A DNA stretch of 64,000 nt from contig OX465108.1 of the NCBI GenBank assembly GCA_949987565.1, positions 597,501 through 661,500 on the forward strand, read 5' to 3'. Positions 35,601 to 46,000 of this stretch are shown piece by piece (position 1 is the stretch's first letter; every line of letters begins with the position of its first letter). This DNA comes from Luidia sarsii (Eukaryota > Echinodermata > Asteroidea > Paxillosida > Luidiidae). Made by a program: the position numbers and the translations under genes. Under the pieces are notes generated by a model that ran no database searches, had not been told where the DNA came from, and saw nothing but the letters and a program-made list of their open reading frames with translations.

Positions 35601-38600
35601 AAAGATTATCTGCGTTAAGCTGATTTTAAGCAGCTGAATGAAAGTGGTCCCTGGTCCTCTGGAGTTTGTATTTCAGAGGGGAGCCACTCTGCTCCTGACA
35701 ATATGAGGGGAGGAGGAGGGGAAGATCAAGATAGGGAGGGGATCCTAGGGATTTGGGTTCAGGGTAGGGTGATTCTGGTACTCACCGTCATCTGAATGAA
35801 GCATGGTAATAGTCTGTATAGACTGCTGAAGATTCTTCAATGCTGTTTTTACACTCTTCACCTATGGCATCAAGGATAGCATACACAGACATGCAGTGAT
35901 CTAATTTGACTCTGCCACAAAGGCCATTAATAGGTCAGTTCTTTCCCATCATTAAGTGGCTGTGGTAATATGCCATAGAGTATATCTAGATGGTAAAAAT
36001 CACCACTATCATTATACTTGCTCAGTAAAGGTATACACAAAATTCTATATTTTTTTAACTTGACTATAAAGAAACTTTGACTGGACTTGAACCAAAGATC
36101 TCAGGCGCAGCGTGCCAGTGCTAATATGCACCGGTAGCTACTGTAGTTTCTGGTTAAAATGTCTAGGTGCAAATTAAAAATTTTATTTTACAAAATTAAA
36201 AATCACTTTTCCCTCGCTTTGTTTGTTTAAATACAAATTAAACAAGAAAAGAAAAGAAAGGTGACTGGTTGAATTTTTCCAGTTTTCTTGCAATTTTGGT
36301 TAGTTTCAAAAGGATTTATTCTTCCAATTCTTTTAGGGGAAAGTCTCCTACCTGACCAGCCATGAGGTAATGGCAGACCTGCAGAACCAGGAAATAGACT
36401 TTGAGGGACTCCTTGTTCGTGTCTGTGCCTGTGTAGTTGTCAATGATGGACCCACACGTCGACAGGACCGGGTGAACCTCTGCGTACTTCTTATCAATCA
36501 ACATCAACTGCAACAGGGCAAAGAAGGGGAGTGCAAAGAATTTAAGGGAGAGACACTCCATTGTGATTAACTTGCCATTGGCAAACCTTCAGGGCGCTAC
36601 CATAATCATGTTCTAAAATTTAGTGGGCCTGACGTTTCGATCCTAGCAGGACCTTTCTCAAAGGTCCTGCTAGGATCGAAAAGTCAGGCCCACTAAATTT
36701 TAGATTTACATTTTGGTAATTTTAGTCAGTAAGCAGTTTGCAACATTTTTGTATATCACCTATAATCATGTTCTGTTTGGTTTTGTCACATGCCCTGAGA
36801 CAATGACAAATGTTCAACATGAATCAGAACGACACTTGAAAAGTGTCACGCTCAAGAAAAATCAATAGCACAAAACCAACAGCTCCAAGGCAGAATGACA
36901 CATGGGAAATGGAGTACCGATAGGCACCAACATATGAAAACGAAAAGCACAACAAAACACACAGCATAGGGTTGCTACAGATATCAACGACCTGACATTA
37001 TGACCTTTCTCATAGGCAGAGGAACAAAATCAGATAGGAAGGGGTGGAAGAAATACGATACTAACGATAAAAGATGGACACATTTAGAAAGCTGGTAGAT
37101 AGACCAGGATGAGATTGAAGAGAAAGGCAAGCAGTACAGGAAAGATTAAAGGAGGAAAGGTCGAAAGCAATGTTCTTGTTTGAGCAAAGTAGCATTGTCC
37201 CTTTGTTTCATGATTTGGGTCATTACTAGGTTAATTATTTCATCATGAATTTATAATCATTCCAAAATTGTACAATACACAGCCACATCCCTTTCAATCC
37301 TACAACTCGCTAAATGTTTCAGAAAGGTAGTGGGAGTTGGATGAAATGGTTTTCCCAGTCTCAGAGCCACTCACCATTCCTTTACTAAGAAGAAAGAGCG
37401 CCCTCGTGTATTCTGAGCTGGCTACTACTGCATAGTCCGCCCCCACACCAAGCAGTTCACACGCTGAGATGAAGTCCTTCTCGTGCGTGTGAATTTGCTG
37501 CAGTCAAAGGAAAAAACAGTGTACTCATTAGACGAAAGGGTTGGAAAACACAGACTATGTTCAAAGTTAACAAAAACATTTGTAAATTTCCTGACCTAAT
37601 TCAGTGATTTTTTTTCAGAAATTCTAAAGTTGGTGGCCCTAACATTTTACTTTTGGCAGAAGCTTTCTCAATAACTAATCCAAAATAACTCAACATTCTT
37701 ACTTGCTGAAATGGCTTGAATAACACAAATCTTAAGATGTTCAATGGTCTGATGTTTTGATCCTATCAGGACCTATCCTTTTCTGCTTTTGAGAAACATC
37801 CTGCTTGGATGAACATTTCAAGCCTTCCTACATTTCAAATCTTTCTCAAAAAGGAGACAATCTTGCTAAATTCTATTTGGAATTAGTTCAGGACAGAAAT
37901 GGAACTAGGGTGACTTACTGCGAGTTGGAATAGAAGGAGACAGTGCCAGTAGGCTGACTGCTGTGATATACCGATAGCTTTGCGTAGAATTTGCTTTGCA
38001 AGATGCAATTGACTCTGTGGAGAAAAAAGGGAAAATGAAAATAAGACACACCCCTTGACAACGTCCTACCAATATCTGTCAATCATTATACAACCAAGTC
38101 AATCATTTATAAACTAGTTTTTTTTTCTCAGGGGATGTTATTTATTTAGAGAATAAACCAAAGGCTGAAATAACTGCTCGTCATAGAGTTCATCATTTCC
38201 TGGTCTGCTCAGTGGAGGTCACACTTGCAGATGGCATTAATGGAAAACAATGCAGCGGACAGCCATTGTGAAACCATGTGGCATCACTGGATATGTCAAG
38301 AAGCTATCAGACCTCACTTGTGGAACAAAGACGTAATGGCAACGGCAGTGCCACAGCGCTAGTATCGAGAACTTGAGACTGACAGAAGCTTTACACACTG
38401 GGCTATGAGGCCCACATAATTATAAGAACCATCTTACCTCCAGCTCTGTTATCTTTGTCCAGGAGCCATTTCTGGTGGGGGACAATGAGTACTTACTTGT
38501 TTTTCGTATATCCTTGCTAACTGACTTGCAGCTTCAAATTTGACGTCATCAAACGAAGGAATCTGCAGGGTCCAACTCGTCAAGGAAGATGCAGATCGAT

Positions 38601-40151
38601 GGGTCCTGAAACTCTAAATCTTTCCCTCTCTCACTCTCTCGTTCTCAATCCTCTAACTCTCTCTCTCTCTCTCTCCAACATCCTTTTAGAGATTCAGATC
38701 TAGCTAAGATATCTGACAAAATACACGACTGGCACACCGCGAGTTACGCAATTATTGAGCAGATTTAGAGTGAAACTTGGGCTGTCTGAGTCTCAAACAT
38801 TTGTTTGTTGTGGTGCTGTGAGAGGGGAAAAGTCACTCTATATAATGATTAATGTTTGCTCCTCAAAATGATGTGATATTGTGAAGTTCAAACCTTCCCT
38901 GAAATAATAGATGATCTTCAATTGCATTTTTAAGTAATTCAGAATATACTTCCTTTGGGAAATGGCCTGCTAGGATTGAAACGTCAGGCCTTCTAAATTT
39001 TATGAATGTTGTAATTTAAGCAATTTGCAACATTTTCATGTTAGGATGACTAGACTACAAATGCATGTATCTGAAACAAGGCTCAGCTCGGAATATTCCG
39101 ATGCAAGCAGGTCGTTATCAATATGACCCCAGTACAGAGGTCAGAATACTTCACGGGGTTTCCGTTTGCTCAAGACATTATCTCCTCTTTCTTTCTCCCG
39201 TTTCCTGAATATTAATTTACAGATGAATTATAAGAATCCGTATTGGACGTAGTATTTTGTCTCGTCCTATTTTAGAGACGTTCTTTCAATTTTAGTGATC
39301 AATATATTGTGTATATATAAGTGTAAAATTTTGAGGAAACCACTTATTAATTAGTGAAATTAATATTTGAATATTTCTCTATCATGTCAAAATTTGATAT
39401 TGTTTTTAAACCATGAATGATGGTATGAGAGAATTTGATATTAATAACTCCATATCTACCCTACAAATATTCTTATAAAAATTACACACTAATAAGACAT
39501 GAACGTAATTCCGTCCTAAATTAGGCACCAATCTAGATTCGAATGTGGAAAGAGTTGTAGAAATTCGGCGACCCAATCTATAAACAACATGCCATGATAG
39601 CGCCTGCGCCGTGACCTTAATCTGACATCACGCATTACACAGGGCTATGCTATCTGTGCATACTATGCTATGCACTGCCATACTACACACTGTACACACG
39701 CACGCTTAGTAATGAATCAAAGGATACACTCTGGGATACGGACCACTGGAAATTGGGAAGGAAATAAGCCAGAAATAAAAGCGTTAGTTCACAGACAGGG
39801 GCGAGCATTCCAACCAAGTGGGAACCCAAAATCATGCCGTCCTCGAAAATCGGAGTCTGGGGTCGTTTAAGGGGTGTACCAGGGGCGTAAATTAATTCTG
39901 AATCGGGAACTCACGGCTTTCTCCAAATGCGTCCGCGCTAGGTCGACGTTCTTGGTGTGCGTGAACAATAAGCTGCCGAGCTGGACGTGCGTTCTAGCCT
40001 CGATCCGCGCTGGCGGTTTCAAGTGGAAAATGGACTGCAAACACTGGATACAGTGCTTGATTTTGGGCGGGCTTGCCGTCCTAAAACTCTCGGCGATTCC
40101 CAGCAGGGACAGGTACCACGAATCCGTCGGTATTGCCGGCGTAGACGCCAT
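29541..40151 (-). CDS. MAU2: MAU2 (SCC4) sister-chromatid cohesion factor, cohesin loader subunit (16 exons)
   Basis: MAU2 binds the N terminus of NIPBL/SCC2 and helps load cohesin on chromatin; the family is an all-helical TPR-like superhelix. The 16 exon coordinates are given in the exon entries; all phases agree and the sum is 1,791 nt, giving 596 residues against about 613 in human. The protein opens [20 protein letters not shown], and the diagnostic blocks include [113 protein letters not shown] and [20 protein letters not shown]. The vertebrate poly-Ala/Gln N terminus is absent. The ATG at 40151 has no in-frame alternative that fits the family. It is complete in the window. GATAD2 lies downstream on the same strand, as in human. 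Confidence 0.97.
30353..30480 (-). CDS. MAU2: MAU2 exon 15
   Basis: Residues 533-575, 128 nt, acceptor CTTTCCGGCTGAAG, donor ATACAG|GTATGACAC. Encodes [33 protein letters not shown] and QQTEHNLIQ. The acceptor lacks the usual C before AG, but phase and alignment length with human leave little choice. Confidence 0.9.
30602..30692 (-). CDS. MAU2: MAU2 exon 14
   Basis: Residues 503-532 plus one base, 91 nt, acceptor TGTGTAACAG, donor CTGAGAG|GTAGGTGG. Encodes [20 protein letters not shown] and [10 protein letters not shown]. Confidence 0.95.
31059..31170 (-). CDS. MAU2: MAU2 exon 13
   Basis: Residues 465-502, 112 nt, acceptor TCTCATCAG, donor ACAAGG|GTGAGACAC. Encodes [20 protein letters not shown] and [17 protein letters not shown], nearly identical to human in its first half. 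Confidence 0.96.
31285..31420 (+). mobile_element. Foldback-family copy in MAU2 intron
   Basis: Arms GGGCCTGACATTTTGATCCT and AGGTCCTGCTAGGATCAAAA, tail with GTAATTTTAGACAGTAAGCA. Confidence 0.88.
31466..31640 (-). mobile_element. tRNA-like foldback element in MAU2 intron
   Basis: Same architecture as 4098-4245: A-box-like ACTCAGATGGTAAGAGCT and B box GAGGTTCAAGCCCTGG on the minus strand, a B-box-like GATCAAGTCCCAGTCCAG in the opposite arm, and ends with GAAAAATGGC / GCCGGTTTTG. Confidence 0.82.
31753..31877 (-). CDS. MAU2: MAU2 exon 12
   Basis: Residues 424-464 plus two bases, 125 nt, acceptor TTCCTTGCAG, donor GAAGCAAA|GTAAGTC counted with the split Lys codon. Encodes [20 protein letters not shown] and [20 protein letters not shown]. 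Confidence 0.95.
31937..32300. repeat. 110-bp tandem repeat, about 3.3 copies
   Basis: The word GAATTGGTTTGGGGTATAT recurs at about 31,972, 32,082 and 32,191, with the whole GT-rich unit conserved between. It lies in the MAU2 intron between exons 11 and 12. Confidence 0.9.
32637..32720 (-). CDS. MAU2: MAU2 exon 11
   Basis: Residues 396-423, 84 nt, phase 0/0, donor CAAGAG|GTAGGCAAG. Encodes [20 protein letters not shown] and RSGNRQQE. A tandem NAGNAG acceptor (CAGCAG) could add one Gln; human spacing favours the downstream AG. Confidence 0.93.
33425..33568 (-). CDS. MAU2: MAU2 exon 10
   Basis: Residues 348-395, 144 nt, phase 0/0, acceptor TCTTGTGCAG, donor TTGGCG|GTGAGTCC. Encodes [40 protein letters not shown] and AQFSAALA. 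Confidence 0.96.
33690..33990. repeat. 85-bp tandem repeat around GGCTCTGAGAAGAGCC
   Basis: About three and a half copies of a unit containing the small palindrome GGCTCTGAGAAGAGCC and GTGACACCATGTACATCATC. Single related copies in the opposite orientation lie at 3395-3470 and 3695-3765, so this is a dispersed family locally amplified in tandem. Confidence 0.85.
34153..34347 (-). CDS. MAU2: MAU2 exon 9
   Basis: Residues 283-347, 195 nt, phase 0/0, acceptor CTACCTCAG, donor CAAGAG|GTCAGTATG. Encodes [20 protein letters not shown] through [19 protein letters not shown], two TPR-like repeats. Confidence 0.97.
34380..34620. repeat. AGG-rich simple repeat in MAU2 intron
   Basis: Compound repeat of AAGAGGGTCAAGAGGAGG and AGGAGG units inside the intron between exons 8 and 9. 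Reading frames across it are artefacts of the repeat. Confidence 0.9.
35207..35280 (-). CDS. MAU2: MAU2 exon 8
   Basis: Residues 258-282, 74 nt, acceptor TCCTCCGCAG, donor TACCTG|GTGAGTAGC. Encodes [20 protein letters not shown] and LVYL, one of the most conserved MAU2 blocks. Confidence 0.96.
35786..35861 (-). CDS. MAU2: MAU2 exon 7
   Basis: Residues 233-257 plus one base, 76 nt, acceptor TGCCATAG, donor GATGACG|GTGAGTACC. Encodes [20 protein letters not shown] then LHSDD. Confidence 0.95.
36352..36507 (-). CDS. MAU2: MAU2 exon 6
   Basis: Residues 181-232, 156 nt, phase 0/0, acceptor CCTGTTGCAG, donor GGTCAG|GTAGGAGAC. Encodes [20 protein letters not shown] through [19 protein letters not shown]. 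Confidence 0.96.
36615..36760 (+). mobile_element. Foldback-family copy in MAU2 intron, near-perfect hairpin
   Basis: Arms around 36620-36695 (GTGGGCCTGACGTTTCGATC ... GATCGAAAAGTCAGGCCCAC) pair over about 40 bp; the tail TTAGTCAGTAAGCAGTTTGC is intact. The best-preserved copy in the window. Confidence 0.92.
37375..37497 (-). CDS. MAU2: MAU2 exon 5
   Basis: Residues 140-180, 123 nt, phase 0/0, acceptor TTGACTGCAG, donor GGAATG|GTGAGTGG. Encodes [20 protein letters not shown] and [15 protein letters not shown]. Confidence 0.96.
37919..38014 (-). CDS. MAU2: MAU2 exon 4
   Basis: Residues 108-139, 96 nt, phase 0/0, acceptor TTCTCCACAG, donor CTCGCA|GTAAGTCA. Encodes [20 protein letters not shown] then [12 protein letters not shown], close to human. 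Confidence 0.96.
38497..38562 (-). CDS. MAU2: MAU2 exon 3
   Basis: Residues 86-107, 66 nt, acceptor GACCCTGCAG, donor AAACAA|GTAAGTACT. Encodes [20 protein letters not shown] plus KQ, matching human [19 protein letters not shown]. Confidence 0.95.
39728..39745 (-). CDS. MAU2: MAU2 probable 18-nt microexon
   Basis: Exons 1 and 3 are both phase 0 but lack six residues relative to human (WLISQQ). In the intron between them an 18-nt segment, TGGTCCGTATCCCAGAGT, encodes WSVSQS. It is preceded by a long pyrimidine tract ending TTTCCAG and followed by GTATCC. Position, length, phase and sequence all fit; the weak donor is the main doubt. Confidence 0.75.
39915..40151 (-). CDS. MAU2: MAU2 exon 1
   Basis: Residues 1-79, ATG to donor GAAAGCC|GTGAGTTCC, phase 0. 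Ends LARTHLEKA, where human continues with WLISQQ. Encodes the first helical repeats that contact NIPBL in the family. Confidence 0.96.
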
Positions 40152-40790
40152 TCTCAGGTCGTTACTCCGGCCTTCCCGCTGGTAGATTTTTTTTCTACAC
40201 GGCTCGCGATTTACGATTTTTCTGTCTGATGAAGGACGCCGAAAACGACATAGCGCCCTCTCGTGAAATCGTCAGCACTAAGGGTGGGCTGGGTGGAGAT
40301 ATCACCCCAAGCCCTGTGGCAAAGAGCCATATCGCATGATCACTGAGAAACTCAATTAATTTGACACTCTTGTGTAATTATTGTTAATAATTACGGACCA
40401 AATGAGATTCTTCAATTCTTGTTTCATTCTGCAAATTAAATCGTCTGGATACAATCAAATTAAGGAAAGAAAACCGACAAGGCAAATTCAATCAATGATA
40501 TTCATTTCATTCTGCCTTTTAGAAAGGTCCTGCTAGAATTGAAATGTCAGGCCCTCTAAAATAATGGTTGAGACTTATTTTTTTGTCAGTAAATTGTATC
40601 TTTGTATTAATTTGACTTATTTAATAATACATAATCGACTCGACGGGATTTGAACCCGAGACCTCTGGCTGATAATTTGATATAAACCTCCATAATTATG
40701 TATAGAGTTATAATTATCATAAAATGTAAAGTCTCTATAATGACAACTCTGAATCCATCATATCTATGAAACCATCAGATATCCGCGCGT
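40152..40790. promoter_or_regulatory. MAU2 upstream region
   Basis: The first ~110 bp are CpG-containing and a plausible MAU2 promoter / 5' UTR, though no core element was identified. A foldback copy at about 40,515-40,620 and a tRNA-like fragment (GGGATTTGAACCCGAGACC) at 40,645-40,670 follow. Confidence 0.4.
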
Positions 40791-40905
40791 GATCCACGCG
40801 CGCGTACGGCGCGTCCAACAACGCGTTATCCACTAACACGCGCGCGTCATCCACTAACACGCGCGCGTTGTCCACTAACGCACGCATTGGCCACTCAAAT
40901 GCGCG
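40791..40905. repeat. CG-alternating tandem repeat
   Basis: Degenerate ~22-25 bp units of TCCACTAACACGCGCGCGT, four or more copies, each with an alternating CG run. Alternating purine-pyrimidine CG runs are favourable for Z-DNA. Confidence 0.85.
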
Positions 40906-43900
40906 CTCTTGGCGTTTAACAGGTGGCTATGGTGCACGTGCCGGTCGCAAGTTCATTTTATGGAAGGACATTATTAGGCCTATTATTATTATTTTGGCGC
41001 ACTTCGAGGCCGGTACAATCCGCTATTGAGGGGAATTTAAATTCCTTCTTTTCTTAGAGTTTTCCCTTTTTTGTTGGCTTCCAACTTTTCGATGTGTGTA
41101 ATTAAAAATATTTTGATGAAGCATCAATAATACTAATAGGCTCATTTTTTTATTTTTTTTATAGAAATTATCATTCAACTACTCATGGTTGTACACAGCT
41201 ACCGTTCAAGAAACTTTTGTTTGTGATTTCTAGTGGTGCTCATAATAATAATCATACCTATAAAAATGCAGGTCATTTTTCGCTGTATGTAATTTGCCGT
41301 TCGCTGGTTACCCGGTACTGTACCTGGACACGATGGCCGTCGGTTGCTGGTTGGTATCGTGCAAAGAGGCAGGGACACAATGACGTCAGTATTTGCGTAA
41401 TCTTGTAGTCAGCTTGGTCAAATGAACCGGAAGAATTATTTTTTTTAACTATGTCGATCGACAACAGGTCGAATTTACAGAAGGGAAGATAAGGCGACGA
41501 CAAACCTTCCTATTAGGGCACAACCTGCTTGTTCAGGTTTTGTCAGACGGAGACGAAGCCTGAGCCTGAGTCTGATAGTATTTATTATATTCGTAAAAGG
41601 CCATAATTACAGAGTGGTCAAATTATCCACCTGCTATGGTTGGAACTAACACGTGAGTCTATTGGGATTGGCCACACATCTACAGCCGCTGACCTAGTGA
41701 CCCGTGTACAGTGATTGAAGCCATAGTCAATTAACTGCAACATGGCCTTTTGAAACGTAACCATTATAATTATCTCAGCGTAGGCCTAATACATATAATG
41801 AAATAATGTAAGATATACTAGCACTGCTTTACGGTCTAAATGACCCAAATTATAAAAAAGTCATAATTATGGAAAAAAATCAAACTGCTTAATTACTTAC
41901 TAAAATTACCAAAACGAAAACAAAAAATAGGAGGGCCTGACGTTCCAATCATAGCAGGACCTCTATCGAAATTATGAAAACCTTAAAAAATGTGACTTTT
42001 CTAATCATGGGAGTGACCTTTCTAAAAGATAGTGCTATAATTGATTCTCCGGTTTTTACTAGAGATTCGCTTTTAGCAGTTGCAGAAAATATAATTCAGT
42101 TAAAAATAACTCAGGCTATCAGCCACAGAATCATACGTCATGGATGTGAATAATGAACCAGCTGAATCTATGACCAAAATTTGATAAATATATCAGGAGC
42201 GTTTTCATCATTAATCTTGTTTTCAGTCCAGGGCAGCCTTGTCAACCTGAAGACAAATTAGCTGCGTGGTTGCCAAGTCGACTTGTGTCCTCAAGGAATT
42301 GTCTTCCACAGTCGTGGTAATAGGGATGCGTGTGGTTGTAATTATGTGACGGTTATAATGGTGTATCATTATACAGACTAGTGTGGTGTATGTGAGGATG
42401 TGAGGTTGATGTTATCATCCCGAAGGAATGATTCTAGTGAATCGGGTGCCGGATTAGATTGCCCTGGTTCGACGGACCTCTATGGTTTGACGGAGCAACG
42501 GGCGGCGAGGGAGACGTGTCCCTAAGTGCGATGTGAAGATAATGTTCTCCTCGAAGTTACGCCAGCGTGGGTGTTTCCTCCGTTTTATAAAGGATGTCTC
42601 GATAAGCTTGTTTGAGACATTATATCACCGTGAACGGTGATTGCAGTGGTTTGCCAGGTTAAATCTGCAGGAAAGTGGCTGAATCATGGTCGGAATTGAA
42701 TAATCATCCATTTTTCTATTGAGGATCGAATAGGACGAGCTCACACAAATCATACAGTAACCCCAGAAGTTGCCCATGCAAATCTCAATAAAGGGTCTAA
42801 ACCTGATAGTGATGAAACCTTTCATGAGTGTCGTGCCTTTGAGTTTGACTTTGACTCAGGACCGTCGTGCAAGAAGCGTCAACTTCTCTAAATCTTTGAG
42901 GATCACAGCAAATCGTTAGACAACCATGGTTCAACCGTTTCGCGTTACTGTACAAGCCAAGAAGAATCTTTACAATAATAATTATTATTTTCTATTACAG
43001 CAGAGCACCCCTTTACATCTACGTGACGTGGTTATCAAGTGGTCTTGACTAGTGTCCTTTAGAGGACACCGTAAGTAACCGAGACCTTGTAGTATGCCAA
43101 TGTGCACGTATCTGTAGTGTACATCACATGCATGTATGGCCAATGCACGTCGAGAGCTGTCGGTGTGCCCTCAATATTGGGCGGGTGTATTACTACTGCG
43201 CAGTAATACTGGACAAGCAGGCCTATGAACATTGCACACGTATGGAAAACATTGAACAGGCGCCAACAACGAGAGGCGAGTCATGGCCTATTTGCTGCGC
43301 TGCACTGAAAGTGTGTACACGTATACCTGCCATGCATTACATACTCGTGTAGTACATGTACACATTACAGTATGCAGTCATGTACTTGTACAAGTACAAA
43401 CAAGACGGTGTATTATATCAGTGGAATCCACACTGATTTATGCCATTTTCATGGATTAAATCAGCCCTCACCTAACCCATATGGGGCTGCCTAACGTTGA
43501 AAGCGGTAGCTAGGCTGGTCTTCCCAACTGATCACAACACATTTCATGCACTTGAACTTAATTACGGGACGAAAAACACTAACAGTAACACTTTAATCAC
43601 AAACCTTGTTTGGTCGAGCAAGAAATTGAATCCGCCCAAAATATTGAAAAATATTATTGAAAAAGTCGCAAATAATGAAATTTTTTTTTAACAGTGTGAT
43701 GCAGATATTAATTGGAGAAAAAAATCCTGACAAAATTCCTTCACATATTATAGTGTAAAACTAAAAGAATATAATGTAATAAATTAAAACTCTCTGAGTA
43801 AATGTATCAATCCTCATTGGTTTCAGTCACCAGTGGTGGGTTTCTGGTAGCGTTTTGCCCTCTTACAGAGTACATGTACATACACTGACTGCATTACAAA

Positions 43901-44503
43901 TAAATGTACCGTTTGAACGTTTCCGGTTTTTTTTTTTCAGTCAACACTCAATATAATACTAAGCAGTTGTTATACTTCCATACCTTAGCCTACCCACGGA
44001 GGAAGACACACCCAATAGCTACCTGAGGGATTTCAGACAGCCTGAGATTCCTCTCAGTTGAAAAGGATACAGCGGGTGGTCACGTGTCAAAAGAAACTAT
44101 TACGCAACAGTGGGCGTGCAACGGCTTCCACGAGTTTGTTTGTTGCAATCTTGAGGCTAGGCCCTTTGAGTTTAATGACCTCCTCTGGTTTATAAGGATC
44201 ACCTCTCATACTTACTTACGATGTTATTTCCGTTCTGTAGAATCACGGAGAAGAAACCAGTGGTCTGGTTACCTTCAGGCTAAAAGAATACGAAGAAGAA
44301 AGCTAGCCATGACGATCGAGAGATTGACAATTTAATAATACATGTACGTGAGAAAAACCACGAACTACATGTATTACAAATGAGAGAAAGGTCCTGAGCA
44401 TGCTGGGATTAAAACGTCAGATCCCTTAAATCTTTGTGTCAGTATCTGTATACAACATTTTGGTAAATTTGATTAACCATATACTAGGGCCTAGACCATT
44501 TAA
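40906..44503. other. Intergenic region between MAU2 and the tRNA array
   Basis: AT-rich sequence with a partial foldback copy at about 41,880-41,965, TACATGTA-type words (43,090-43,890) and a foldback arm at about 44,385-44,470. No gene was recognised. Confidence 0.6.
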
Positions 44504-44609
44504 AATAGGCCAATCACAATAGGCCAATCACAATAGGCCAATCACAATAGGCCAATCACAATAGGCCAATCACAATAGGCCAATCATAATAGGCCAATCA
44601 CAGACGACA
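44504..44609. repeat. 15-bp tandem repeat AATAGGCCAATCACA, 7 copies
   Basis: Seven almost identical units, each holding GGCCAATCA, a good CCAAT (NF-Y type) site. It lies 130 bp upstream of the first tRNA-Tyr gene. Confidence 0.95.
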
Positions 44610-44735
44610 ATTGATACAGGGCCTACCTATTTCTTCGTCGTTGACAAATCTATTATCGAAAGAGCCCGATTGCTTTAGGCCTATATGAACACAAACTATT
44701 TTGCATCGAAAAACCAACGAAACCAGTTCACCAAG

Positions 44736-44820
44736 CCTTCGATAGCTCAGTTGGTAGAGCGGTGGACTGTAGGTTTAAAATGATATCCATAGGTCGCTGG
44801 TTCGAATCCGGCTCGAAGGA
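44736..44820 (+). tRNA. tRNA-Tyr (GTA), copy 1
   Basis: Full cloverleaf: acceptor CCTTCGA/TCGAAGG, D arm, anticodon GTA, T arm GCTGG/CCGGC, discriminator A. A 12-nt intron (GTTTAAAATGAT, 44773-44784) follows position 37. Its T run follows the gene. The mirror copy at 51462-51546 has the same intron. Confidence 0.97.
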
Positions 44821-44900
44821 AGATCTTTTTGTAATTTTATTTCGTCAAACTATTTCCTTGCAAAAATGAAAAACAGAGACGAGAACGTTGAAAGTGTGAA

Positions 44901-44986
44901 CCTTCGATAGCTCAGTTGGTAGAGCGGTGGACTGTAGAACGAAGCGAGACATCCATAGGTCGCTGGTTCGAATCCGGCTCGAAGGA
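44901..44986 (+). tRNA. tRNA-Tyr (GTA), copy 2
   Basis: Intact cloverleaf with a 13-nt intron (AACGAAGCGAGAC, 44938-44950). It lies 165 bp downstream of copy 1, the same spacing as the mirror pair on the minus strand. Confidence 0.97.
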
Positions 44987-45109
44987 TTGCCTTTTTGCAG
45001 ACATATAGATAGATTACATTTTTGCAGACACACAAAAGGTCCTGTGGCCTATAAAAGACATGGCGGCCTTCATATCAAGGTGCCGCTGTTGTAACTTTGT
45101 CGACTTTTG

Positions 45110-45349
45110 AAATTTGAATTTTGGTGAACTATGTCAGTTAGTATTTTCCATTGATTCATTACTTTCAGCACGAGTAGCTAGTATAGGCTTATTAAAGATG
45201 GAACACGTAATTCAACATTTAACAAAATGAGATCTTAGAATGACCTTTATTGTAGGCAGAAAAAACGCCAACATCTATCATTCACAATCATTATCAGGAA
45301 CACAAGGTGCACCTGCGCGGCAGATGTGAATTAGAAGAGAATTGAAATA
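45110..45349 (+). repeat. 240-bp inverted repeat, left copy
   Basis: Matches the reverse complement of 48193-48432 with only about four or five differences by eye. It is inserted between tRNA-Tyr copy 2 and tRNA-Lys copy 1, a position where the mirror arm (51,082-51,295) lacks it. The outer end resembles the tail of the foldback family. Confidence 0.92.
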
Positions 45350-45543
45350 CAAAAACATTCTAGAGTTTGAACCCGAGACCTTACTGGAAAACCCACTATA
45401 AGTCACGTGATGACATCGCGCAATCGGTCTATTACTTTCTTGAAGATGATTAAATAATAGAATCATTGTATTTTTCTATTTTACATCAACTTAACTCAGT
45501 GTATCTCATCAAGTTAACTCTATGTACAAGGGCGTTTTTCAGA

Positions 45544-45616
45544 GCCCGGTTAGCTCAGTCGGTAGAGCATCAGACTTTTAATCTGAGGGTCAAGGGTTCG
45601 AGTCCCTTACCGGGCG
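45544..45616 (+). tRNA. tRNA-Lys (TTT), copy 1
   Basis: 73 nt, no intron; acceptor GCCCGGT/ACCGGGC, anticodon TTT in loop CTTTTAA, T loop TTCGAGT, discriminator G. First member of a Lys-Tyr unit with a 206-bp period. Confidence 0.98.
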
Positions 45617-45749
45617 AATAGAATTTCTTTTAAAAAATCACATGCGATTGTGTACGTAATTGTCGATTCCCAAATCTGTTTTATTTTTCTTCCGACTGCA
45701 ATTACATTACAATGTTTAATGACTTCGACGATACTGACGTCAATATGAC

Positions 45750-45835
45750 CCTTCGATAGCTCAGTTGGTAGAGCGGTGGACTGTAGAATAAGGAAAGATA
45801 TCCATAGGTCGCTGGTTCGAATCCGGCTCGAAGGA
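45750..45835 (+). tRNA. tRNA-Tyr (GTA), copy 3
   Basis: Intact cloverleaf, 13-nt intron AATAAGGAAAGAT (45787-45799). A perfect TGACGTCA lies 7 bp upstream (45735-45742). Confidence 0.97.
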
Positions 45836-45914
45836 TTACCTTTTTGTAACTTTATTTCGTCAAATTATTTACTTGCAAAAATGAAAAAAGAGACGAGAAT
45901 GTGGAAAGTGTGAA

Positions 45915-46000
45915 CCTTCGATAGCTCAGTTGGTAGAGCGGTGGACTGTAGAATAAGGAAAGATATCCATAGGTCGCTGGTTCGAATCCGGCTCGAAGGA
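45915..46000 (+). tRNA. tRNA-Tyr (GTA), copy 4
   Basis: Intact cloverleaf; intron identical to copy 3. A T8 run directly after the gene is a good Pol III terminator. Confidence 0.97.

Larger units (their letters stand above)
29607..39727 (-). other. MAU2 introns: repeat content
   Basis: The introns carry GA-rich simple sequence (29,640-29,900; 34,380-34,620), a 110-bp tandem repeat (31,937-32,300), an 85-bp tandem repeat (33,690-33,990), tRNA-like foldbacks (31,466-31,640 and fragments at 32,330 and 36,065) and foldback-family copies (31,285; 33,000; 34,895; 36,615; 37,735; 38,960). No other gene nested in them was recognised. Confidence 0.7.
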
